This document shows positions 1-7,497 of a stretch of DNA of 7,808 bases, piece by piece; within the stretch, counting starts at the first letter, position 1; each line of letters begins with the position of its first letter. This DNA is from an uncultured Gemmatimonadaceae bacterium. GTDB lineage: Bacteria; Gemmatimonadota; Gemmatimonadetes; Gemmatimonadales; Gemmatimonadaceae. Position numbers and translations under genes: made by a program. The notes beneath the pieces are model-generated. The model saw nothing but the letters and a program-made list of their open reading frames with translations, was not told the origin of the DNA and did no database searches. The DNA is taken from NCBI GenBank assembly GCA_955652635.1, contig CATPBN010000200.1, positions 1 to 7,808 on the forward strand. Direction: 5' to 3'.

Positions 1-1152
1 GTTTTCTTTGTCACGACCACTTACGGAAAGACGCTGGCGATCGACGCCGACAGCGGAAGCATCCTCTGGAGTTTCACGCCGAGTGGGTACGACACGTGGT
101 CGGGATCACGTCGAATCACCAATTCGACGCCAGTTGCGGATCCGAACCGTGAATTCATCTACGCCGCTTCTCCAGACGGTCATGTCCAGAAGCTCGCCGT
201 CGCGGACGGGCACACGGTGTGGAGCACGGCGATCACCACGCTCCCTGAGCGGGAAAAGATCGCGTCTGCCCTGAACTACGATCGCGGTCGTGTGATCGCG
301 ACGACCGGCGGCTACATCGGTGACGCGCCACCGTATCAGGGACACGTTGCAATCCTTGACGCGGCGAGCGGCCGCCTCACCCACGTTTGGAACTCGCTCT
401 GCAGCGACAGGCGCGAGCTGATGGATCCCAAATCGTGCGACGAGAGCGGAAATGCAATCTGGGGCAGGGCTGGCGCAGTGATCGATTCGACGACCGGAGA
501 CATTTTCGTCGCCACCGGCAACGGTCTGTGGGATGGCCGCACGAATTGGGGAGATGCAGCGATCGCGCTCGATTCGAGTGCGACGAAGATGCTCGACAAC
601 TACACGCCGACGAACACCGAAGAGCTTAGCGCGCGCGACGCGGACCTCGGCTCGAGCTCGCCCGCTCTTCTCGGCGGGGGTTACATCGTGCAGGGCGGTA
701 AGGATGGCTCGATGCGTCTGGTTGAGTTTGGTCGCACGCGCAGCTCGACGCCCCGGCGCGGTGGGGAGCTGCAAGTCGTGAAGACACCTTCGGGTACGGA
801 CCTGTTCACGGCGCCCACGGTCCTTCACGTCCGAGGGACGACCTGGCTCTTCGCAGCGGACAACGGCGGGACGGCTGCCTGGACCTTCGCCGCTGGTCGC
901 CTGCGTCAGCTCTGGCACAATGGAAATGGGGGAACGAGCCCCGTGGTTGCCGGCGGACTCCTTTACGTGTTCGACCTCGGTGGCTCACTCCGCGTCTACG
1001 TTCCGGAAACCGGACAGCAAGTCGCAACATTGAATGCGGGTAGCGGCCACTGGAATAGCCCGATCGTCGTCGACGGACGGATCGCGCTTCCGGAGGGCAA
1101 TGCCAATCAGCACCGCACGACGGGTGTTTTCGACATCTGGCGCCTTCCGTAG
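1..1152 (+). CDS. PQQ-like beta-propeller repeat protein, 3' part (5'-truncated by window edge)
   Basis: The reading frame is open from base 1 to a TAG at 1150-1152, giving 383 residues with no start, so the gene begins before the window. An ATG at 217 lies inside a propeller blade and is not the true start. The fragment shows repeated blades of the PQQ/BamB-like type: a GKTLAIDADSG-ILW unit at residues 10-23, a second ending GHTVW at 70-74, and later blades near 240-380. Other family-like motifs are NWGD (182-185) and DLGSSSP (215-221). Cys134 and Cys146 are close enough to form a disulfide, which would fit an exported protein. This fold is used for scaffolding or substrate binding as well as in quinoprotein dehydrogenases. 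I see no dehydrogenase active-site signature, so enzymatic activity and PQQ binding are unproven. The next gene is 88 bp downstream on the same strand. The fold call is firm; the function is unknown. Confidence 0.85.
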   Translation, partial: VFFVTTTYGKTLAIDADSGSILWSFTPSGYDTWSGSRRITNSTPVADPNREFIYAASPDGHVQKLAVADGHTVWSTAITTLPEREKIASALNYDRGRVIATTGGYIGDAPPYQGHVAILDAASGRLTHVWNSLCSDRRELMDPKSCDESGNAIWGRAGAVIDSTTGDIFVATGNGLWDGRTNWGDAAIALDSSATKMLDNYTPTNTEELSARDADLGSSSPALLGGGYIVQGGKDGSMRLVEFGRTRSSTPRRGGELQVVKTPSGTDLFTAPTVLHVRGTTWLFAADNGGTAAWTFAAGRLRQLWHNGNGGTSPVVAGGLLYVFDLGGSLRVYVPETGQQVATLNAGSGHWNSPIVVDGRIALPEGNANQHRTTGVFDIWRLP

Positions 1153-1240
1153 GAACAAATAACGAGCTTTCTCGGACACTTGTCCCTATCTTTGTCCCCC
1201 CTCCCGAACACCAATCAGCAAACGAGGACTTGAAACGCAC

Positions 1241-3931
1241 ATGACTACAACCTTGATCGGTCGTCGCTGGGCGCTCGCGCTCACGATTGCATTCACCGCT
1301 CCCCAGACGATCGCGGCGCAGAGCGGGAAGCTCCCACCGCTCATCGATCGCGAGCTGTTCTTCGGCAATCCCGAAATCTCGGGCGCCCAGATATCTCCCG
1401 ACGGACGGTACGTCTCCTTCCTCAAGCCGTACAAGGACACGCGCAACGTCTGGGTCAAGCGCACTGAAGATCCCTACTCGGCAGCCAAGCTGATCACCAA
1501 CGATACCAAGCGTCCGGTCACCCAGTATTTCTGGAGCAGAGATAGCAAGTACGTCCTCTTCGCCCAGGACCAGCTCGGCGACGAGAACTTCAATGTCTAC
1601 GCGGTAGATCCGGCAGCTCCGGTGGCAGGCGGTCAGGACGTTCCCGCGCCGCGCAAACTCCCCGCCGCCAAAGGCGTTCGCGCGCTCATCTACTCGGTTC
1701 CGAAGAACGATCCCGACATCATGTACGTCGGGCTCAACGATCGCGACAAGGCGTGGCACGATCTCTATCGCGTCCGCATCTCCACGGGCGAGAAGACGCT
1801 GCTTCGCCAGAACACCGAGCGGATCTCGGGTTGGGTTTTCGACAATGCAGGAACTCTTCGCCTCGCCGAGCGGACGAGCGACAATGGCGACACCGAGATC
1901 CTCCGTGTCGATCCGACCGGCTTCACCCTTGTCTATTCCTGCAATGTCTTCGAGAGCTGCGGCACGGATCGCTTCAATAAGGACAACAGCAAGGTTTACA
2001 TGGAGACGAACAAGGGCAATACGGACCTGACGCGCCTCGTTCTCTTCGATCCCGCTATCAAGTCAGAACAGGTTGTCGAATCGGATCCGCTGAATCGTGT
2101 CGACTTCGGTGGCGCTGAATTCTCTGACCGCACCAACGAGCTGGTCGCGACGTCGTATCAGGACGACCGCACGCGCATCTACTGGAAGAACAAGGACTGG
2201 GAGAAGGACTACAACCTCATCAAGAGCAAGCTTCCCGGGAAAGAGGTTACTCCGGGCGGTTCCACCAACGACGAACGCTTGTGGATGGTAGTAGCTAACA
2301 GCGACAAGGAACCGGGCGAGCGGTATCTGTTCGATCGCAACACCAAGAAGCTCGCGTTTCAGTATCGAGTGTTCGACAAGCTTCCGCGCGAATCGTTGGC
2401 GTCGAGCAAGCCAATCAGCTACCCGTCGACAGACGGCCTCGCCATCCCGGCGTACCTCACGCTTCCCGTTGGCGTTGCGCCGAAAAATCTTCCGCTCGTC
2501 GTGTTTCCTCACGGTGGACCGTGGGCTCGCGACGGCTGGGGCTACAATCCCATCGCGCAATTCCTCGCCAACCGCGGCTATGCCGTCCTTCAGCCGAACT
2601 TCAGATCCTCTACCGGTTACGGCAAGAAATTCCTGAACGCCGGCAACAACGAGTGGGGACAGAAGATGCAGGACGACCTCACCAACGGCGTCAAGTATCT
2701 GATCGCGCAGGGCACAGTCGATCCCAAGCGCGTCGGCATCATGGGCGGCTCGTATGGCGGATACGCCACGCTCGCCGGACTTGCTTTCACACCGGACTTG
2801 TACGCGGCAGGCGTATCTATAGTAGGCCCGTCCAACCTAATCACTTTGCTCAACTCCATTCCGCCGTATTGGGAAGCTGCGAGAATCATCTTCCACGAGC
2901 GGATGGGAAATCCGACGACCGCGGCAGGACGCGCGCAGCTCGAGAGACAGTCGCCGCTCAATTCCGCGAACAAGATAAAGGCGCCGCTGCTTGTTGTTCA
3001 GGGCGCCAACGATCCCAGAGTGAACAGAGCCGAGAGTGAGCAGCTCGTCATCGCGCTGCGGGATCGTGGGTTCCCAGTGGAGTACATCCTCGCGCCCGAC
3101 GAAGGTCACGGCTTCGCTCGCCCGATCAACAACCTCGTGCTGTATACGACGGCCGAGAAATTCCTGGCGAAGCATCTGGGCGGTCGGTATCAGGAGGGAA
3201 TGACTCCGGCGATTGCCGAACGGATGGCTGTGCTGACGGTGGATCCCAAGACCGTCAAGCTGTCGAGGAAAGTGGAAGTCACCACGACTGCGCCCAAGCC
3301 CGCGGCGGAGCTCACTCCGGGAACCGCCACCTACAAGGCGCGCATCGAAGCCGGTGGTCAGACGATTCCGATGGATCTTACGCGTACCGTCAAGGATTCG
3401 AGCGGCGCGTGGGTCGTGACCGAGACATCGGTGCTGCCGATGGGGACGATCCAGGATGAAGCGACCATCGACAAGGGGACGCTGCAGCTCAGGAAGCGCT
3501 TGATTCACCAGGGCCCGGCCGTGATCGACGTCGCGTTCGCCGACAACAAGGCGAAGGGCAAGATGACGATGAACGGCCAGGAGAGACCGATTGCCGCTGA
3601 TGTTGGTGGCGCTCTCTTCGCCGACGGCCCCGGAGCGAACGATGTAGTCGCAGCGCTGCCGTTGGCCGAGGGGTACAACACGACTTTCCGGAACTTTGAT
3701 CTGATGTCGCAGAAGGTGCAGATGCGTCAGCTCAAGGTCACAGGCAGCGAGAAGGTGACGGTGCCCGCGGGCACCTTCGACGCCTGGAAGGTCGAGATCG
3801 CGCCAGCAGATGGCGCGACCGGACAGACGACGACGCTGTGGGTGGACAAGTCTTCGCGCAAGGCGGTGAAGATGTCGACAATCATCCCGGAGATGAACGG
3901 GGCGATCGCCACCGCAGAACTCGCGAAATAG
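1241..3931 (+). CDS. Exported S9 family (prolyl oligopeptidase-type) serine peptidase with C-terminal DUF3108-like domain
   Basis: The 896-residue protein probably cleaves short peptides after export. Residues 1-26 are a Sec-type signal (RR, hydrophobic core, Ala-rich cleavage site before Gln27). Residues about 35-385 form the N-terminal beta-propeller, with repeats such as ISPDGRYVSF. Residues about 390-650 are the alpha/beta-hydrolase domain: HGGPW (424-428, oxyanion region), nucleophile Ser504 in GGSYGG, Asp591 in GANDPR and His623 in DEGHGF, so the catalytic triad is intact. The S9C-like branch is the best match. After a linker, residues about 690-896 form an extra beta-rich domain whose VPAGTFDAWKVE and LWVDKSSRKAVK stretches resemble DUF3108. 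A typical bacterial S9 enzyme of this kind ends near residue 650-680. The ATG start is supported by the signal peptide and by GAGGA at 1224-1228, 12 nt upstream, a slightly long spacing. It converges on the transporter gene. Peptide specificity is unknown. Confidence 0.93.
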   Translation: MTTTLIGRRWALALTIAFTAPQTIAAQSGKLPPLIDRELFFGNPEISGAQISPDGRYVSFLKPYKDTRNVWVKRTEDPYSAAKLITNDTKRPVTQYFWSRDSKYVLFAQDQLGDENFNVYAVDPAAPVAGGQDVPAPRKLPAAKGVRALIYSVPKNDPDIMYVGLNDRDKAWHDLYRVRISTGEKTLLRQNTERISGWVFDNAGTLRLAERTSDNGDTEILRVDPTGFTLVYSCNVFESCGTDRFNKDNSKVYMETNKGNTDLTRLVLFDPAIKSEQVVESDPLNRVDFGGAEFSDRTNELVATSYQDDRTRIYWKNKDWEKDYNLIKSKLPGKEVTPGGSTNDERLWMVVANSDKEPGERYLFDRNTKKLAFQYRVFDKLPRESLASSKPISYPSTDGLAIPAYLTLPVGVAPKNLPLVVFPHGGPWARDGWGYNPIAQFLANRGYAVLQPNFRSSTGYGKKFLNAGNNEWGQKMQDDLTNGVKYLIAQGTVDPKRVGIMGGSYGGYATLAGLAFTPDLYAAGVSIVGPSNLITLLNSIPPYWEAARIIFHERMGNPTTAAGRAQLERQSPLNSANKIKAPLLVVQGANDPRVNRAESEQLVIALRDRGFPVEYILAPDEGHGFARPINNLVLYTTAEKFLAKHLGGRYQEGMTPAIAERMAVLTVDPKTVKLSRKVEVTTTAPKPAAELTPGTATYKARIEAGGQTIPMDLTRTVKDSSGAWVVTETSVLPMGTIQDEATIDKGTLQLRKRLIHQGPAVIDVAFADNKAKGKMTMNGQERPIAADVGGALFADGPGANDVVAALPLAEGYNTTFRNFDLMSQKVQMRQLKVTGSEKVTVPAGTFDAWKVEIAPADGATGQTTTLWVDKSSRKAVKMSTIIPEMNGAIATAELAK

Positions 3932-3973
3932 GGATGCTCCTGATCTGAAACTAGGATGCTCCGGAACTGAAAC
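3932..3973. repeat. Imperfect 22-bp tandem duplication between convergent genes
   Basis: Immediately after the peptidase stop codon, a unit starting GGATGCTCC and ending CTGAAAC occurs twice, at 3932-3951 and 3954-3973. The copies match at 18 of 20 aligned positions. The second copy supplies the left arm of the hairpin at 3957-3988. The first copy holds the same TGCTCC (3935-3940) and could pair with GGAGCA (3983-3988) instead, giving an alternative, weaker and longer-looped structure. This is read directly from the bases; any function is inference. Confidence 0.7.
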
Positions 3974-3988
3974 GGATTATCCGGAGCA
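3957..3988. terminator. Convergent-junction hairpin, probable bidirectional terminator
   Basis: TGCTCCGGA (3957-3965) is perfectly complementary to TCCGGAGCA (3980-3988), a 9-bp stem with a 14-nt loop. It lies between the peptidase stop (3931) and the transporter stop (3995-3997), where a shared terminator is expected. Neither side has a clear run of T, so it is not a textbook intrinsic terminator; it may instead block 3' exonucleases or work with Rho. The stem is certain, the role less so. Confidence 0.55.
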
Positions 3989-3994
3989 CCCGTG

Positions 3995-5350
3995 TCACAA
4001 GAGCCGGATGACAATCGCTGTCCCCACCGCGACGAGCCCCAGCAGAAATAGTCCGGCGTAGACGGGCGCGATAAACCGAATCCATTTTCCGTATGGAACC
4101 TTCGACGCCGCAAGAATCGCCATCAGCCCGCCACTGGTGGGTGTAACGAGATCACACAACCCCCCGCCGTACTGGTAAGCCAGCACGGTGACTTGTCGAG
4201 ACAGCCCAAGCAGATCCGACAACGGAACCAGCACTGGGAGCGTCAGCACCGCGTGCCCAGTCACGCTCGGCACAGGGAAGTGCACGAGAAATTGGGCGAC
4301 CATCATCCCCGCGGCCGCGACCCCGAGTGGAAAATGCGAGAGTGGGGCGAACAGGCCATTCACAATCGTGTCGATAATGTGTCCTTGCTCCGCCACCACG
4401 AAGATGGCTCGCGCGAACCCGATCAACATCGCAGCGAACGCCATCGATCGAAACCCTTCGATGAATGCCTCCGCTGTTCGGCCGATACCGAGCCCACCGA
4501 TTTGTCCGACGACGATACCCATGATGAAGAAGAGCGCGGACATTTGATCGAAGTCCCACCCGTACTTCATCACGCCGACGATGAAAATCGCGAACGTGAT
4601 GAGGATGGTGATGAGCACGAGACCGTCCCGGATGTCTAGCGGATTGTCCTCCTCGTTGGTGTGCCCCGGCCGGGCGGTTCGAGTCGCCCGCGCGTATCGG
4701 CTCGTCGCCGCAATCCAGAGCGCCAGCGCCAGCGCGAGAAACACCAGCCTGAATCCCGACGCCGAGAGCAGCGGTAGTCCCGCGAGCTTCTGCGCGATTC
4801 CTACCTGAAACGGATTTATCGGGCTGAACGCGGAGCCCACACCGGCCGCGCCCACACTCATCGCTGCCGCAACGAGCGGATCAAATCCCAATCGCGCCGT
4901 GAGAAGGAGCAGCACCGGCACGAGCGGAATGATCTCTTCGTGCATGTTGTCCAGCGCGCCGGCGGTTCCGAACGCCAGACAAACGATTGGAATCACCAGC
5001 AGCTCGCGATCGCGTAGACGCTGGACCATCCATTCGACTCCCCTTCGCAGCGCTCCCGTCTGATCCACCACGCCGAACGCGCCGCCGATCAGAAAAACGA
5101 GGAAGATCACCGGCCCTGCGGCCGCGAGTCCCTTTGGAATTGCGACAACCGCTTGAAACGGAGTGACGGGAGACTGCGGGACTGCGTGGTAGGTTCCCGC
5201 CACCACAACCTTGCGCCCGGTGACGGGATCGTCGCGCCGGTCGAATTGTCCGGCTGGGAGCACGTAGCTCATCACTGCCGCGAGCCCGATAAATCCGACC
5301 AGCAATGTCAGTGGGTGGGGAAAGCGCAGTCTCAGATGTAGCGCATCCAC
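3995..5350 (-). CDS. YfcC family transporter (DcuC-like, IT superfamily)
   Basis: This is a polytopic inner-membrane transporter of about 451 residues with some 11-12 hydrophobic segments. The early FPHPLTLL segment, the extracytoplasmic stretch LPAGQFDRRDDPVTGRK and the block VFLIGGAFGVVDQTGAL are typical of the YfcC family. Two loop motifs, SPINP (176-180) in the first half and TPTSGG (403-408) in the second, fit the paired substrate and ion-binding hairpins of IT-superfamily carriers. The family is related to C4-dicarboxylate carriers and is often predicted to move carboxylates or peptides; the substrate here is unknown. The frame stays open upstream to 5506, but that part lies wholly inside the neighbouring acyltransferase gene and is not transporter-like. 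I therefore choose the GTG at 5350-5348, which precedes the first family residues and overlaps the previous gene by 19 nt, suggesting translational coupling. It is the last gene of the likely three-gene operon and ends just before the hairpin at 3957-3988. Confidence 0.87.
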   Translation of the reverse strand: MDALHLRLRFPHPLTLLVGFIGLAAVMSYVLPAGQFDRRDDPVTGRKVVVAGTYHAVPQSPVTPFQAVVAIPKGLAAAGPVIFLVFLIGGAFGVVDQTGALRRGVEWMVQRLRDRELLVIPIVCLAFGTAGALDNMHEEIIPLVPVLLLLTARLGFDPLVAAAMSVGAAGVGSAFSPINPFQVGIAQKLAGLPLLSASGFRLVFLALALALWIAATSRYARATRTARPGHTNEEDNPLDIRDGLVLITILITFAIFIVGVMKYGWDFDQMSALFFIMGIVVGQIGGLGIGRTAEAFIEGFRSMAFAAMLIGFARAIFVVAEQGHIIDTIVNGLFAPLSHFPLGVAAAGMMVAQFLVHFPVPSVTGHAVLTLPVLVPLSDLLGLSRQVTVLAYQYGGGLCDLVTPTSGGLMAILAASKVPYGKWIRFIAPVYAGLFLLGLVAVGTAIVIRLL

Positions 5351-6507
5351 CTTGCCGTAGCCGTGGCTTTTCTCTGTGCGTACCAACGGCACGGGACGTA
5401 GAGCACCGCCACCACGACGATGAACACCGCGTAGAGGAGCGAGAGCCTCCACGTGTAGCCTTCGGGCGGCGGCGGGTTCATCATCGGATGATTCGCGAAC
5501 AGCCACGGATTAACCCGGCCTTCGCGCACGAGTGAGACGATCACTGCCGCCAGGTGGATCGTCGGAATGTGGATCAGATAGTAGAACATCGGCACTCGAC
5601 CGAACGTCGCAAAGATTTCTCCGATCTTGCCGCGCGCTCGCTCAGCGAGCGGCAGCAGGAGAATGGTCGGGCCGAGCGTCATCAGCAGAAACTGGAGCGA
5701 CGCGGGATACTTGTTTGTATTTATGAAGCGAAAGAGCGTCGGCATCTGTGTGGGCTCGGTCACGTGCCAGGGCCACGGATTGCCGTAGACGTCGGTCGCC
5801 CTGAGCAGAAGAAACAGCACGATCGCTGACGAACCGAGCACAACGCAAATCCTGTCGCGCCGCTTGGGCTCCATCGTGATCACCGCGCCGAACGCGTACC
5901 CGGCTGCCATCACGCCGATCCACGGTACTATCGAGTAGAGCACCATGAGCGTCGGGCCGTTCTGTCCGAGGTGTATCGGCCCACCGAAATAGAGGATCTG
6001 CCACAGCCAGCTGAGCGAGCTTTGCTCGAGCGCAGTGCGCGTTGCATCCGACATGAAATCCAGCAGGTTGTGGAGCGCGATCACCGCTACGCCAAACGCT
6101 CCGATGGCCGGTATCGGCAGCCAGATGATCGCGGCGAGCAACACCATGCACCAGCCGAGCATCCAGATGACGCCGGCGAGGAGGTAATGGCCGAAGTCGA
6201 AGTTGAAGGTCCAAGCGATGCGGATGACGGTGAGCTCGAGCAGCACCAACACGAGTCCGCGCGTGGCCAGGTATCGCGAGAGCGCCCTGCGATTGCCGAG
6301 TCGTTGTCCGAGAAGATAAGCGGATGTGCCCGAAAGAAACGCAAACGCGGGCGCGACGAAATTCGTGATCCACCGCGTGAAGAAGACGCCGGGCTTCGGG
6401 CCGCCCGCCGGCACGCCGGCGTAGACGCGTACGTGATCGATGGCCATGAGCACCATTGCCATGCCGCGCGCGACATCGATCGAATGAATGCGCCGATCGG
6501 TTTGCAT
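5332..6507 (-). CDS. DUF1624 / heparan-alpha-glucosaminide N-acetyltransferase-like membrane protein
   Basis: The 391-residue integral membrane protein has about ten hydrophobic segments. The N-terminus carries the family signature SIDVARG (9-15) followed by MVLMAIDHVR (18-27), with Asp11, Arg14, Gly15, Asp24 and His25 as the obvious conserved polar residues. The segment TRWITNFVAPAFAFLSGTSA is typical of bacterial DUF1624 proteins. Relatives of human HGSNAT are thought to move acyl groups across the membrane onto sugars or other acceptors; the acceptor here cannot be read from the sequence. The ATG at 6507 is the natural start because the signature begins only eight residues later, and a GAGG lies about nine bases upstream. 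It begins 17 nt after the lipoprotein gene ends and overlaps the transporter start by 19 nt, so the three genes are likely co-transcribed. An acyltransferase-3 or YeiB-type protein is the main alternative, but the motif pattern fits DUF1624 better. Confidence 0.87.
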   Translation of the reverse strand: MQTDRRIHSIDVARGMAMVLMAIDHVRVYAGVPAGGPKPGVFFTRWITNFVAPAFAFLSGTSAYLLGQRLGNRRALSRYLATRGLVLVLLELTVIRIAWTFNFDFGHYLLAGVIWMLGWCMVLLAAIIWLPIPAIGAFGVAVIALHNLLDFMSDATRTALEQSSLSWLWQILYFGGPIHLGQNGPTLMVLYSIVPWIGVMAAGYAFGAVITMEPKRRDRICVVLGSSAIVLFLLLRATDVYGNPWPWHVTEPTQMPTLFRFINTNKYPASLQFLLMTLGPTILLLPLAERARGKIGEIFATFGRVPMFYYLIHIPTIHLAAVIVSLVREGRVNPWLFANHPMMNPPPPEGYTWRLSLLYAVFIVVVAVLYVPCRWYAQRKATATARWMRYI

Positions 6508-6524
6508 GGCGCCAGCCTCGCTAC

Positions 6525-7409
6525 TTACTTGGGGCTACCCAGGAAAAGCTGGAACGGACCTTCCCCGTGCAGCTGCACCACCGTGATACTTCTTCCCGCG
6601 CCACCAAAGTGCGCATGACGCGCTGGTATGTAGAGAAAATCCCCGGGCTCGTAAGTGCGAACCGTCGTCCAGTCTTCAGTACTTCCCATGCCGAGCATGA
6701 ACGTGCCCCACAGGACCGTGATATGCTCCCCGCCCGGATGCCAGTGAACAGGGAACTTGTATTCAGCGGGGAAGCGCAGTCGCAATGTGTAATCGCCTTT
6801 CGCCGCCGGATTGCCGTGAAGTACGGCGATCTTTACTCCGGGAGCGAAACCCGGCGAGGAGAAGTCAGTCCAGGCGATTCCGGCCGCTGGTGCGAATTGC
6901 AAGTCGGGCGTGTCAGCTGACGGTGTGCTTGCCACCGTCGTCGGAAATGGCGTCGCGCTCACGGTGGCATCAGTGGCGACTCGCCATTGTCCGTCGATCT
7001 TGTGCCAGACAGTTGCGTAGTTGCCGTGATCGTTGACCCTGCCCTGTGGACCGTCGAACGCCATGGTGTACGTCCCGTACTCGTTGGCCACGGCGGGACT
7101 GACGACGTCGATCCTCGTTGGCACCCAGGCGAGAGACAATCCGGGAAGATTGACGAGTCCCGCGTACAGGGCTCGAATTGCCGTGGATCCTGTTGCGGCC
7201 TGAGAGTTGGACGCCATCGATATCGCGTCCGGCGCGTGGAGGGCGACGATTTTGTCTACGTCCCGAGCTGCGATGGCGCGTTGCCAGTCGTTGCCGAGGT
7301 TCCGAATCGTTTGCGCATCCGTCGCTTGATTGACGGTCGCGGGCGCGCACGCTCCAAGCGCGATCACTCCCAGTGCGATAGCGAGTCGCGTCCGGCGTGT
7401 CTTACTCAT
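6525..7409 (-). CDS. Lipoprotein with NTF2-like (DUF4440) domain fused to a cupin domain
   Basis: The 294-residue protein starts with a lipoprotein signal: basic MSKTRRTR, a hydrophobic stretch and the lipobox LGAC with Cys21 as the probable lipidated residue. Residues about 30-150 resemble a DUF4440/SnoaL-type NTF2-like domain (IRNLGNDWQRAIAARDVDKI, then YATVWHKIDGQWRVA), a cone-shaped fold that binds small ligands or acts as a simple enzyme. Residues about 175-294 form a cupin. Motif 1 keeps His222-x-His224-x3-Glu228-x6-Gly235, and motif 2 reads PGDFLYIP followed by His265 and His267, so a metal site looks intact. The cupin part is close in style to anti-sigma ChrR-like or 'cupin domain-containing' proteins, but the reaction is unknown. 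The start is well set by GAGGAGGT at 7415-7422 and the signal peptide. It is the first gene of the likely operon with the DUF1624 acyltransferase and the YfcC transporter. The fold calls are good; the biological role is open. Confidence 0.88.
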   Translation of the reverse strand: MSKTRRTRLAIALGVIALGACAPATVNQATDAQTIRNLGNDWQRAIAARDVDKIVALHAPDAISMASNSQAATGSTAIRALYAGLVNLPGLSLAWVPTRIDVVSPAVANEYGTYTMAFDGPQGRVNDHGNYATVWHKIDGQWRVATDATVSATPFPTTVASTPSADTPDLQFAPAAGIAWTDFSSPGFAPGVKIAVLHGNPAAKGDYTLRLRFPAEYKFPVHWHPGGEHITVLWGTFMLGMGSTEDWTTVRTYEPGDFLYIPARHAHFGGAGRSITVVQLHGEGPFQLFLGSPK

Positions 7410-7414
7410 TCCGC

Positions 7415-7422
7415 ACCTCCTC
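7415..7422 (-). promoter_or_regulatory. Strong Shine-Dalgarno site of the NTF2-cupin lipoprotein gene
   Basis: Read on the minus strand, GAGGAGGT ends five bases before the ATG at 7409. It is the strongest ribosome binding site in the window and fixes the start of the operon's first gene. The 88-bp gap around it (7410-7497) shows no convincing -35/-10 pair or terminator by eye. Confidence 0.75.
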
Positions 7423-7497
7423 GTCGGGTTGGGCTCCTGAGTCCGAGAAAAACTGGATCACACGGGTTCCGTCAGCAAGGCTGCGCTCCGGACGCAT

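Noticed and set aside
106..918. 270-codon minus-strand open frame opposite the beta-propeller gene
   Set aside because: Arg-rich, low-complexity translation with no recognisable domain, fully antisense to a clear propeller gene; typical GC-rich shadow frame. The same applies to the minus-strand frames at 806-1759, 2063-2560 and 2837-3508.
1..1152. PQQ-dependent dehydrogenase
   Set aside because: Only the repeat fold is visible; no dehydrogenase active-site signature could be identified in the fragment.
1165..1192. Possible promoter before the peptidase gene (TATCTT at 1187-1192, and TTGTCCC twice at 12-bp spacing)
   Set aside because: No matching -35 hexamer at a normal distance and the repeat is only 7 bp; too weak to annotate without transcript data.
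3967..4816. CTGAAACGGATT present exactly at 3967-3978 and 4805-4816
   Set aside because: A 12-bp match is expected about once by chance in a window this size, and the second copy is inside transporter coding sequence.
5351..5506. N-terminal extension of the transporter frame
   Set aside because: It lies wholly within the conserved acyltransferase gene, is rich in Arg and Glu, and does not resemble the N-terminus of YfcC proteins.
7447..7451. Run of T on the minus strand as a terminator for the GxxExxY gene
   Set aside because: No stable stem precedes it; the best nearby pairing is three base pairs.
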